From Takifugu bimaculatus (Eukaryota > Chordata > Actinopteri > Tetraodontiformes > Tetraodontidae): a stretch of DNA of 64,000 bases. The notes below the pieces were generated by a model. The model searched no databases. It was not told the origin of the DNA and saw only the letters and a program-made list of their open reading frames with translations. Each line of letters opens with the position of its first letter. Positions within the stretch are counted from its first letter, which is position 1. The position numbers were made by a program, and so were the translations under genes. The stretch lies in NCBI GenBank assembly GCA_004026145.2, contig CP034986.1:8641161-8705160 (forward strand). The letters are read 5' to 3'. Below, in pieces: positions 35,701 to 47,600 of this stretch.

Positions 35701-37266
35701 GGGGGGGGGGATCGCCGGTCTCTACCGTCTCTACCGGCAACACACTGACCCTTGTGCACACTGGTTTTGCTTATGTTGTGGGGACCGAGAGTGAAGGTAC
35801 AGCCGTGGATTTTCCTGTTAAATTCTGCATTAAGGAGTTGGAATACCAGGAATTGGGCGGATGTTTGGGTGGATCGTCCCCTCAGCAGTGTTGCTCCCAA
35901 TCAGGAGAATGACAGGGATCCAGAGTCCGGACGTTTTCCTCGGAAGTTTTCAGCAGAACATCCACCCCCAAACCCTTATTTCCTCTGTAGAAACCGTTGG
36001 AGGGGAAATATGAGGGGAATTAGCAGCATAAGCTAGGCTAGCTTGGATAAAACCAGTTCTTTATTCGCCGATTCTGAACAGAGCCCCCAAACCTCAGGAG
36101 GCATAAAGCACTAATATGATATCAAAGCCGAGAACACGGAAACCAATCTGCTAAATTACCAACAAATCAAGTGTCGGAAGACAATCCTTGCTCTCTGCTC
36201 TCCTCGGAGCTTCCGAACACGAGTGCCGACGCTTTTGCCTGGAATGCACAAGGTAACGCGGAGATTAGGCATAATTGGAATTCCAGTCTCGCAGCCTCCC
36301 ACTTTATTTCCCAGTGATCTTTCTCCTGTGCTCGACTCGTTCCGCACCGAACCTGAAAACTCCGGTGCGATCGGCTTCAGCACGCTAACGAGGGGGGAAC
36401 AACAGGAACGAGCGCCTCGTTTGGCCGACGGTCCGAGCTTTTGGGTGGGGCTGCGTCCGTGGATTTAATCACCTTCGTTCAGTACCTCAAATTAATTAGC
36501 ATCGTGCACAGCTCTTGGGGAATGCGCGGCCGTCCGACAACTTAATTAATTCACTAAGTTGCTTCATAAAGAGCCATTGATCCTGATCCCTGATGGAGGA
36601 GGAATCTGGGGATCTGGAATGTTTTCCTCACAACATGCATACACGCACACGCGGTGGCGTCTTTGTGATGGAATGTTGTCCCCTGCTAGCATAATCAGAT
36701 TTTAGCAGCTTGGTTACAGCAGCGTGGTGGTGGGGGCTCTATTCCCGATGTCCTCCCCCCCACCTGTGCCATCTCATTGACTGAGCTGGGATCAAAGGCA
36801 GCCGATCCTCATCCCTCTGAAGCAGGGAGGGAAAATGGTGGCGGGGCTGTTGGCGCTAATCTTCCTCGAGTGCTGCCTCAGCACTCTGAGTCTTCCTCCC
36901 AGGCTGTAGCCCCCCCCCCCCCCAGCTGGGGCTGCTTGCTAACCAACAGTCATGTGGGAATGGAGATGGGTTGGGAAGGGGGGGGCAGAGTGGAGGGTGT
37001 CTCCTCATCCCTTCGTGTCTTTGCATCTGTCGACTGTGCGCTCCTTTCCCCGTTAGCTCCGTCTCTGCGGTTGGAATTCTTTCCCTTTCCAGAACTTGCA
37101 TGTTTACTCCTCAGACCCCCCCCCCCCCCCCACCAGAGTCATGCCTTTCCTCCACCCTCACTTATTCCCCACCTTATCACCTGACACCACCGGATTGTTG
37201 GCTCTATGGCCGCGAACAGGAATATTTTGGTCATCCCTAAAGGGACTACATCTTTGACGTGATCCG

Positions 37267-37290
37267 CCCCCCCCCCCCCCCCCCCCCCCC
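37267..37290. repeat. Poly-C tract (24)
   Basis: Homopolymer of 24 C, a likely site of length error in the assembly. Confidence 0.95.
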
Positions 37291-40200
37291 TTCCCACTTC
37301 CCCACCCCCCCAGGAAAGCCTGTAAACCTTTACAACAATGTTAACATGCTCAGATTAGAGATGCAGGGCGAGACAGATGGTTTCCACTGAGGGAATGAAA
37401 AAAACACCGGAGAGCAACGTGGATAAAAACGGGGCCTCGGAGCGCCGGTATGCCGATTCAGCGCAGCCTTGTTTAATTACTGTTCACCTGGGCCAAAGGC
37501 CTAATGGAAGACTTGGCTGCCGGCCCGGACCAACGAGGCTCTGCTCGGCCTGGGTGGCTGGAATCTTTCCGGTCCGGCTCCTGTTGCTTTTTGCTGTCAC
37601 GGCGACGGCAGAAGCGGCGGTTTTAAGACTACCGACGAATTTTTCAAAGCTGCATTTTTCCATATATCATCCCTGCCTGCGACGACCCGTGTGTTTCCGT
37701 TGGTATTCCCAAGTGTGCGCGTCTGCACCGGCCGGATTGGAACGCTCGCAGGGCGTGTGTGTAATACATCGGCCGAGTGACAGATTGAGAGCAAAGTCGG
37801 AATAATGGCCCCCCCGTTTAGACCCCATCCCATTGATTTGTCCCACTAAAGTCTTGATTGAAATTACAGGCGAGGGAGCTCCAGAGATACTCGATCGCCC
37901 GGCTCTCGTCAATTATAGAGCGCAGAGATTGCAGCAGGAAAATGGTGCTCGCGAGAGGACTGATAATGTTTCGGCAAAAATTGACTGCTGGGATGAAAGG
38001 GAGAAATCCGGCGTTCCGGCCATGATCGCACCGGTCGAGGAGGGGGGAGTGAAAGAGCCGGAGTTTTAATAAATTTAGCGGCGATTCAAGATTTTGTGCG
38101 CTCAAATCAAAGGCGTCGAGTGCGCGAGGCGTTCATGAATGAAATTAGCGAGCGTTTTCAGAGAGAATATCACCCCGACTGCCGTCATTAGCTTCCCGGT
38201 CAGCAACCGCGATGAAAAAGACACTTTGCAATTTTCCAACTTCATGACTGACATTAAGAGGGAAAAAACCCGGAGTAACCTTGACTTAAATCCAAAGACG
38301 CTTTGATGGAAACAAAATGGCTTTTATGGAAACCGTGATGGGCCGGTTCAAAGGAGCCTTCATCAGGAACCTTCAGAGGAACTTTAACTTCAAATGAAGG
38401 TCTCTAGGGTGTCTTTTCCCCCAGGCAGCCTCTCCGGCTGTGGGGGGAGCACTTCCCAAAAGTTGAAGCCCTTGAGGACGGGGGGGCACCACGAGTTTTG
38501 TCATAGTTCTGCACGGTTCTGACCTGGGAATGGGGTCTCAGCGGGACCGAGGTGGAGGGACCAGTCAGGTCTGCTGCTTCCCCGAGCGGAATCACACTGG
38601 TGAACGAGTCCTCGGATCTGTCTCGGATCTAACCCTAAACCATCGGAGGTAGCAAGAGAGCCTGAATGGTAGAGGTCCAGGTTGTTGTTCGGATGTTTGA
38701 GGAATGTCTCTGGAATTTGAATCTATGTCTTTTAGAGTGCCGAGTGGTTTCGTTTTCCACCAACAATTCTCTGACCGCTTCAAATTTAAAGGCCAGAATT
38801 CCACGGTTACTATAGCAACAGGGTGGCTTAGACGAAAGGACATCAAGGTAATCTCTGCAACACAATGCTAATGTCTATTTTTGATTCCCGTTTGTTGTTC
38901 CGAGCCTTCGTCCCTCTCCCGCCTTCATCTCTCCGCCATCTTAAATCTTTCGGGATTATGCTGACTCATCCGCCATCCTGGCGGATCCCTCCGGAAGTGC
39001 CAGAATCGCGTCACGAAACACTTTCATTCCCTAAATATATGTGCGCTCCGGCTTTTCCGCTGCCTCCCGTCTTGAATGGCGAGAACGTTGGACAGTGATT
39101 CATCGTTCCGTTGGCTGTATCTCAAAAACCACATTTCCACTCCCGGGTGATTCGAGAGTTTGAGGTGTTCCACAAATACGCTCCGTAACGTACCGACGCT
39201 CCGGCAGGATTAAACTGATGAATTCATAAATGTCCGGACGCCACATTGCTGCCGATTCTAGGCCTTTTTCCAAAAAAAATAAAAAAAAACGCTTCGGAAC
39301 AGCTGATAATCGAGTTCATGAGTCCGAGAAAGTGCAAATTCAGCCGCGGCGTTCCAACAGCTTTGCTGATGTCTGGAGGTGGCGGCATCGAGATTCCGAC
39401 ACGCTGTTGTCAACATGACGCATGATCTGGGAATCATGAAAGGGAAAGACCGCCAGACAAACCGACCTTGAGCCTCCCGCTAACGCCCCCGAACGCTGAA
39501 GGTAGGTGAAAAGCTAACAGTTGCCAAAAACAGTCCAAGGAATCTTTTTTAAAAAAACCTTTTGACCGTTGGGTCGGAGCGTGTGCAGCAGCTGAAATAA
39601 AAGCCCCATCAGGACGCGAGCGGCCCTCATTAGCTTCCGGAGTGAAGGGTTAAGCTCTGTTGTGTCGGACTGGCAGGAAAAGTGGGAGATATGATGGGTG
39701 TTAGAAGGCGCGAGCTGCCAGATGGTGCTCACAGAGGCGTGATCTACTGACTTTTTTTCCTTTTTAAAAAAAAAAAAAAATCGGAGCGCCCTCGGAGGAA
39801 GGGAAGGATGTGACGAGACGCTCCTGATCTTCATATTCCACCAGTGGAATCGGTGGGAATATTTGATGCTCCTCTTGGATGACTGTCTGATATTTGCTCC
39901 GTCTCATGTCTGAATCAAAGCTAATTGCCTTGGCTAGCGCCGTTTACATGCCACTCTCAACCGCTGCCAGCGGGCCAGGAAAATCTCCTCGGGAACGCCG
40001 ATGGTAAACACCGCAGAGCCGAAGCCGCGACTGCGCCGCTGATGTTTGCACGTGTGAGGGGGTGTTAGCGATGGCGCCTCCTGAGCCGCGTTAGCGCTGT
40101 GCGAGCTTTGTGACTGGAGGCTCTTTGTGTGCAGGAGGCCCTGCACAGGAGGCTCATCGCGCTGGGTAACAGCGCTAGCGGCCATTTTTACCCCGGGGCG

Positions 40201-41128
40201 ACATCGCAGCCTGGTTGGGAGGCCGATCCCGGTTTAGCAGTTAGCACTCCTCGGATGATAAGTGCCAGATCATTTAAGAAAGGAAGTCCTACATTTATGA
40301 AGACATTTGCTTACTTTTTATGTAAAAATGTGCCCCAGATGACACAGAAGTTTGAAAAATTCGGCTTTTCCTTTTATAAAAGTTTAATCTCCCCAGTGTT
40401 GCATTATGCTAGCTTACAGGTGCGACGCTGGACTGCGACTAGCTAGCAAAGTAGACCAATTAGCCGCTTTGACTTTTATAAACAAGGAGAGGAGGCTGGT
40501 CTCTGGAGGATCGTCTCGTCGTTCCCTCCAGGCACCGCGAAACGATTTCATTTGTCTGGAAACAAAAATGAATCCACCCACAGTTGTAATAACCAACCTG
40601 CGCTGTAATTACACGTTACACAATGGACGCGGTGCGGTCTTTCAGTGGCGCGCCCTGAAGGTAGCACCCCCCACCCCCCCCCCCCCCCCTCATGAATTGT
40701 CAGCTCTTTGGAGGAGAAAAGAGCGGCCGTATTGAGAAATGAATGAAAATGTTAGCGCATCTGGCTAACGGCTGCGTCCTCTCATCCCATTCTCATTAAC
40801 GTAGCGTAGCCTCCTGGTTAAAAGGCTCCGTGTGTCCTCCTTCCGCTCTTTTATTCATTTTCCTGTCCGCGGCCCCGGGTGAAGAGAAAGAGGTTGGAGT
40901 CTCCGACAGCAGCCTGTAATTAGCGTCATGTAATGAGGAGCAACAAAGAGGGAGGGAGTCCCTGAAAAACTTCCAGAGGAATTCTGGATAATGATGGCCA
41001 AAGAGGAAATTACCAGGTTCCACAACAAAAACAAGCTGCCGAAAAAAAGAGAATTCTGCACCAAAACGTGCGACAATGAGAGCGAACGTGCTTTGAAAAG
41101 TGATTAAAAACGGAGCGGGAGGGGCTGT

Positions 41129-41153
41129 GGGGGGGGGGGGGGGGGGGGGGGGG
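41129..41153. repeat. Poly-G tract (25)
   Basis: Homopolymer of 25 G immediately upstream of an AT-rich candidate regulatory island. Confidence 0.95.
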
Positions 41154-41164
41154 CAGCACACCCT

Positions 41165-41425
41165 CGCACTCTATAATTCTTTTCCAAGGAGATTGCAGGC
41201 GCTTGTGAGTAATTCCACTTGACGGAACAAGGGGCCCTTTTTAGGAAGCAATTGGGAAGAGACCCAAAGTCTAATTCAGGGGAGTTAATCCCCGTTAATG
41301 GGTTTGTTTAAATTCAATAAGAAAGAGGAGAATATGCGGAGAATGAATGATGAAAAACCATTAATGAACGCTCCAGCAAGTCATCATTCCCCGGATAAAT
41401 ATGCACATGCATATTCATCCTCTAC
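41165..41425. other. Candidate conserved non-coding element
   Basis: An AT-rich stretch of about 260 bases bounded on both sides by homopolymer tracts (poly-G before, poly-C after). It contains GTAATTCCACTTG, TTTTTAGGAAGCAATTG, CCATTAATGAA, CCGTTAATGG and the near-palindrome ATATGCACATGCATAT. Word content suggests an enhancer; open frames through it show no domain. Confidence 0.3.
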
Positions 41426-41574
41426 CCCCCCCCCCCCCCCCCCGCCGCCCCCCCAAAAACGTCGCCCCGAACTGCCAAGGAATTTTATTTTTAGCCGACC
41501 CTCCTAGCGACTCTGGCGAACTTTACGCGGCCGTACGCAACGAGGTGCCGACGACCACGGGCGAGACGAGGCTT

Positions 41575-41606
41575 TGTGTGTGTGTGTGTGTCTGTGTGTG
41601 TGTGTG
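41575..41606. repeat. (GT)n microsatellite, interrupted
   Basis: GT run with one TC interruption, followed by poly-G. Confidence 0.93.
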
Positions 41607-44600
41607 GGGGGGGGGGTGTCATCTGTCAGGTGACCCCTCGGAGCGACGGCCTGAGAGGCCGATTGAGGTTTGGCTTTATAATCGGGGACGGCGATAGCGG
41701 ATGAATGCTAATACTCTCGGTGCTCAAATCATTCTCAAATGTTGTCGTTTACCCCACCAGTCGATTGGCACTTGACCAATTTTTTTTTTCTTCCTCTTAT
41801 GTTGGCTAATGCTAATGCTAACCCTATGGCCAGCACCTTTTGGAAACATCAGCCAGCTAGCTTGTTTCCCAGGTTGTTGTTTTTTCATTCATCTGCGAGC
41901 TTTTGCTTCGTCTATAAATGCCTGCAGCAGGTCTGGGGGGGGAGTTGGGGGGGGCCGGGGGGGGGGGGCTGAATCGTGCGACCTGAATGACGAGCGTGAA
42001 CCGTAGCGGTCGGCGGCGTCGCCGCAGATGCCCGACCATGTGTTTAACCAGATTAAGGCTTTGGCCGTCGGCGTTGTTTACCCAGTAAAATCATTTGTGG
42101 GCCGGTCCATCGTTTGGAAGGGGGGGGGCAAAACCTGGTCTGGTTGTTCTCCAACCCAGGACAACAAATCAGGTCGTAACAACTGTAATAAATTAGAAAG
42201 TTGCTCTTCAGAGGCAACGTAGAGCTCTAATAGCGCGCTATAACGAGCTAAAGGTGCTAATGCTGGCTAATCGGGCTAAAACAGGAACAATGATTCACAA
42301 GTGGTCCAGCATGTGGCGCCATCTAGAGGTCCATTCCAGATGTTTGGCGCCTTAAATGTTCATATTTGCTGCAGCTAAAAAGGAAAACAAAGTTGGAGGC
42401 AGGAAACGGAGCGGCTCCAGCACGGAGGAGCTCGGAGTGGGTTCTGTTTTTAATTTGGCAGCCTCGGCACATCAAGGCCGTCTGGCCCCTGAGAGACGGG
42501 GGGGGGGGGGGATGAAGGTCGAACAGGAGAGACGGAGGAGAACATCATCTGTGCTCCGACTCCCTTTAGAAGATGGAAACAGACAGAGATTAGCATGAAA
42601 GCTCTTATTAGCCGCAGATTTACTCGGTTGTGGAGGAGGAATCAGGGCCCATCTGAACCCTGACGGACGGAGAGTCTTGGAAAAATGGGGCGGGGGTGAT
42701 GGAGAAGAGGATCCAAAGGTGACATTCCAGCTCCCTCCAGAGTTCCTGCTCCTCTTCCTGTTTGGAGTCAACAGGATGGATGCTAGCAGGTGTTAGTGGC
42801 TAACAAGCTAGCTGGCATAATCGTGCTTGAGTTTGGGGCATTTTACTGTGTTTCCATCAAGAGGAAATTTGATTAAATCAATAATGGCCGCTGCAGGTCT
42901 GAAACCCCCCCCCCCGTCAGTGGTCGGGTGGCCCGCAGCGCCGCCAACGGCGCCGTATCGGAGACTGCAGAATTCCTGGCTGCGGCTTGACGGATGGCTT
43001 CATTAAACTCCTCACTGGAGTCACTGGCCAGAGCTGAGCCGGCAGATCTGCCCCCCCCCGGATGACTCAATCCCGGTCCGATTGTTTGGGTCTGTACCAC
43101 GTGACTCTGGACCGACAGGTCCACAACCTGTCCGGTCGGGACGGACGAACTCTTTGGGATTAGTCTGGAATCGCTGCCTCGTCGCGAAGTGCTTCCGAAT
43201 TCTGCCTGCTGGTTGCCCGGGGGGGCAGTAAACAGCAGCGGGGGCGGGGAGGGGGGCAGGTCTGGAGAGGCGGCACCAGTGGCACCGGTGGCAGCCGTCC
43301 AAGCTCGCGTGCCCTCGGGGGGGGGACCGGGTGAGGAGGGGGCACCGCAGCAGATGTGTGCTGTCTGCGGGGGGGGGGGGGGCACGGGGAGTGTTGGGCG
43401 ACAGAGACGAGCACCTTCGCTGACCCCCCCCCCCCCCGCCCCCTCCTCCTCACACCTCCTTTCCCGACACGTGTCAGTCAGCGCCGGGTCACCGCGGCGA
43501 CCCCGGCCCCGCCCGCCGCGCCACCATGTGCTCCGGCGCCACCGGCGCGCCTCATTTTCGCCCCCTCCCCCTGCCAACGGTGTCGGGGGCTCGGGGATAA
43601 ACGAACCCTCCAGGAAGAACGAACACCGCGACGCTCTCGAGGCGCCGGACGTTCCCGATGTTCCCGGCCCAAAACCGCCAAATGGCCACTTCCACTCGCC
43701 GGGCAAATGGAGGCGGGCCCATTTCCCTCTCACACCAGTAACCTTTCACCCCCCCCTCGCGCCCTTGATGCCGGCCGCTGCAGTTTATCCCATTTGTGAC
43801 ACATGGTCGGCCATCAGACGGCGCCGGCCGGGGGGGGGGGGGCGGAGCCGGGTTCTGGCTCGGTCGGGTTGGCTGTAAACGGCGCCGCTCTTCCAGGAGC
43901 CCCGCGGCGGTGGCGGACAGGAAGAGCGGGTGTGCGTGAATAAACGGCTGCACGGTGCCAGGGAAGCGGTGACGGATACGCCGGCCCTGCCCGCGGGGGG
44001 GCGGGGCGGAGCGGAGCGATAAATGTCCCGACACGTGTGCGGAGCGGCGCTTTATCTCCGGCTCAACGTTTGAGCGCCACCGGACCTCAAGGTGCAGGTT
44101 TATCTCTGGAATCGGAGGTTTTTTTCCCTGAAAACAATCCCTAAATAAACTCCGGATCCGCGCTAAATCGGAGGTGCGGTTTCTTTTTAGCTTGCGGCTA
44201 GCTGTCAATGAGCTGAGCTAACTGCGGCTAACGTGGCGGTTGACATCAGAAGCTCCTTCCCGTGTCAGAACGTGGCGCTCCTTCACCTCTCGTGCACTTC
44301 TGCCAAATGGGAACTATTGTCCTTCAAAGCGACGGCACTTTTTAGGGGGGGGGGGGAGTTCAGGCTAATGGGAATAACGCAGGAGGAATTAAATGGACCT
44401 TTCTGGGGGGGTTGGGCCAGCGGTGCAGCAAAGGTCGGGGGAGGGTCCGGTAGCATCATGACGCTACGTTAGCGACCCGCTCCAAATGTCGCGCGGGTTT
44501 ATTTCACAGCTGAAACTGGTCGTTTTGTCTTTCCAAAAGTCCGATTCCGTCCTCGACTGTGGAATTGATGCTTTTATGCCCGGAAGCGGCGATAGTGAAA

Positions 44601-47600
44601 ATGAAAATGAGTCGTTTTGAGGGTTTATCTCAACGCTTTCCATCCGTTTCCTCGTAGATACAGACATGCTAACTGCTAACTGTAGAGCGCACCGCCGATT
44701 ATAGCCGCAGGAGAACAAGTAGCCCTTCCTGGGCCTTGTTAGAACTTTAGAGAAGAGACATTTGGTGCTTCTGGGGCTCAGCAGGTAATCTGCCGGAGGA
44801 CTCGGAGGGTCCTGGTTGTGATGAACCGGCCTGACCGAGGGGATCTCTGGAGCTTTGGCTTTCCCGGAGAAGGCGGATTTAAAGGGAATTTCAGAGACCT
44901 GTAAAGCCTCCCCAGGCTAGCCTCGCGATCACTAGACCGGTGAAAGTGTCCTAATCTCCCCGAGCTGTGTTTGGAAATCCCACGCTCCTGCGACGGAAGA
45001 CCGGACAAAAGACGGGAAGGGGGAGGAAATTCCCAGTATTTGATCCAAACAGATAATCGTCGCAGAGAGTTAGCCTGTAGCGCAACAAAACAAGGCGAAG
45101 TCTTTTCCTTCGGAATGTCTTCGTCGTGTTGGCCGGTCGGATTCCGATCAAACGATCCCGGCTCTGGAGCGGCGAGCGCCTTCACTCTGAAGCTATCACA
45201 TTCCCAGACCGCATTTGTCCGTGTCTGATTCAGGCCGCTGACCTTCGCTGCTCGGTCAGAGCGAGCCCGGGGGCGACCACTGTACGACAGATGTTGTCCG
45301 GTGGCAAATGAGTAAATCTGGAGAGAGCCGACGTGGGAACGCCGAGCCCACGCGCTCGTTTGCTCTTTGACTCCGGTTCAGCGTGAAGGTTTGGAAAGAG
45401 CGGACGGATGTCTGGGAGTAGAAGCATCGCTACGATTTTGTGGCTAACACGCTAGTCCCAGGAAACGGATGTCATCGAACAAGGACTGGCCGTTAGCATC
45501 ATGGCGTAGCTGGCTAATTCTCCTCTGATAAGCAAATGTTCTAGCATGTATCCCGCCCTGTTTCCATTTACAGCTGGGATACAACTGTGACCCAAAGTGG
45601 TCCAGAGAAGGAAAAGAACTTTAGCCGAGCGTCACCAAAGATGGCCAAGAAAGGTCAGTAGGGTCGGTTCACTCCTCCGTGTTAGCATGCTAAAGCTAAC
45701 GTTCCTCCCCCGCGGTGTCAAAGGCTGCCTGTTCCCCTTGACTGCTGGACCCTCTGGACGTCCTGAGGTCGCTCCTGAGAGGCTAGCCGTCGCCACGCTG
45801 GATTTTTCAGCATCACCAGAAGCTTCTCAGTCGTAGCTTTTAGCCCCCCCCCCCCTCCCGAACGTCGTAGCTCAGTCGGTCTAAACAGGGCTGTAAACAG
45901 AGATTGAATTCCGGGGCAGCTCCGCAAAAGCAACCGGACTTAATTAAATGTCTCGCGCGGCGCGGCGGAGGATCGCGTTGCCGCTAAATCCAGTTTGAGC
46001 TAACGCCGGAGTTTATTGTGACGATCGCCGCGTCCCCCGGGGCTTCAATTACGGCTAAATCGAATGGAAGGAGCGACGTTAGCCTGCCCACCTCTCTCCT
46101 TCCCCACTTCTGTTCATCAAAATCTCTGGGATTTTAGCTAAGTGGGATTAGCATGGGAGGTATTAAAGTGGGAGCAGCTGGCGGCAGAAGCCCCACTCAG
46201 CGTTTGGCTTTATAGCTAGGTTGCTTTTACAAAAGAGCTAACATCCGTCATTAATTGTCTTTTAAAGGAAACGAGAGGGAAAGCCGGACTCTAACTTTAT
46301 TTCCGAGTCTGTCTCTTACGGCTAATGACTCGTTAAAATATACGAGCTAAACTGATGGCGAAGGATTATATTCCTGCCAAACTGCGTCCGACACCCACAG
46401 CGGAGTCCCCGAGGAGGCGGCGGGAGGGGGGAAAAAAGGGATTCCTTCTGCAACCGGGCAATCATCATCATCTCACAGTTCATTAGCGACGAGGAAGAAG
46501 CGCTAGCGCGCAAGCTGCCAGTCACAGCGCGCTCTCCCGGGGCTTCATTTAAGAAAATGAGCCTTCAGTCGCCGCGAAGTGTCGGTGATTAATTATTTAA
46601 GACCGTCCGCGAGGAGAAACACGAGGATGGCGTGTCCAATAATGTCCTCCGGTTTGATATCACAGATGCTAAAGTCACCATTAGATTCCGTTAGCGGAGG
46701 CGGCAGCTAGCCGCACACGCAGAATCCGAGTTTAACGAGCTTTTCATTTGGGAACTTCGACCCTTTCAGACGTCCCCCTCATCCCGTTTTAGGCTCGATC
46801 GGGCCCAAGCAGGTAAACACCAACGGGGCTCCAACGCTTCCGTCCATTTCCTCCCAGTTAGCGACGGAAACTCGGAGCCCATTTTCCACATAAGTGCTCC
46901 TCCGTAGCCAAAATACGGCACGGAAAATCCTCCAAGGTTATTAGAAGCCATAATGGAAATATAACAGGAGAGAAATGTGGTTTGTTTGCCACTCGAGGGC
47001 TTTTTTGTTGCCGTCGCTCCTTTTGGTAGCGCCGGTAATCACCAAACGCACTTTCCGGCTAATTCCGGCTCCAGGTGGGTCTGGGTGCGTGCACGTGCGC
47101 TTAAATGGAGGAATAAATGTCAGAGGAGCGGACGGGAGCGCCGGTGGAGTTATTAAGAAACAAAGAGTCCCACGAGGTTTCTCCTTTTTGTCTTTAGCGT
47201 GGCTGAATCGCGGCGCCCGCTAATCGCAATTGACAGGCTCTCCTAGCAAAGCCGCGCGCTCGAGCGCGCACCTCTCGTCTCCGCGTCACCTCCGCCGCGG
47301 AGGGTATCCGGTTAAATAAATAAAATCGAGTGCGGCGTGGCGCCGGCGCGGCGGGGAGACTTAATGAAACAAAGCGGCGAGGTTCGCGGCGTTCCCGTCC
47401 CCGGAGATGGCGTGAAATCGAGGCGATGAATGAAAGGCCTTCGATTAATTCTCCTCTTGGTTCGGCTCGGATTAGCAACTTTGGGCTGATGAGTTGCGAG
47501 CAACAAAAGATACGTGCATAAAATCAACTCGCCTAGCTTCCTCCTGTCCGTCTGCGGGTCGCAGGAAGTGGCGGTTTGCACTCGAGATGAACCGCGGCAC

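Larger units (their letters stand above)
30001..42000. other. Non-coding block with candidate regulatory islands
   Basis: No supportable gene. It contains 13-bp tandem units at 30621-30658, a 24-base poly-C at 37267-37290, a 25-base poly-G at 41129-41153, a 19-base poly-C at 41425-41443 and a GT run at 41575-41606. AT-rich islands at 32740-32960, 35540-35700, 36480-36600, 37640-38000 and 41165-41425 carry TAATTA, ATGCAAAT and similar words. Confidence 0.55.

Noticed and set aside
42873..43878. Long open frames on both strands (286 and 229 codons)
   Set aside because: Both strands are open at once and rich in Pro, Gly, Arg and Ala because of the very high GC content. The only mildly protein-like part (near 42960-43220, minus strand) matches nothing I know.
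45865..45915. tRNA-like sequence (TAGCTCAGTCGG resembles a tRNA A box; GATTGAATTCC resembles a B box)
   Set aside because: No acceptor stem or anticodon stem can be paired around it, so it is not a tRNA gene. A decayed tRNA-derived SINE cannot be shown either.
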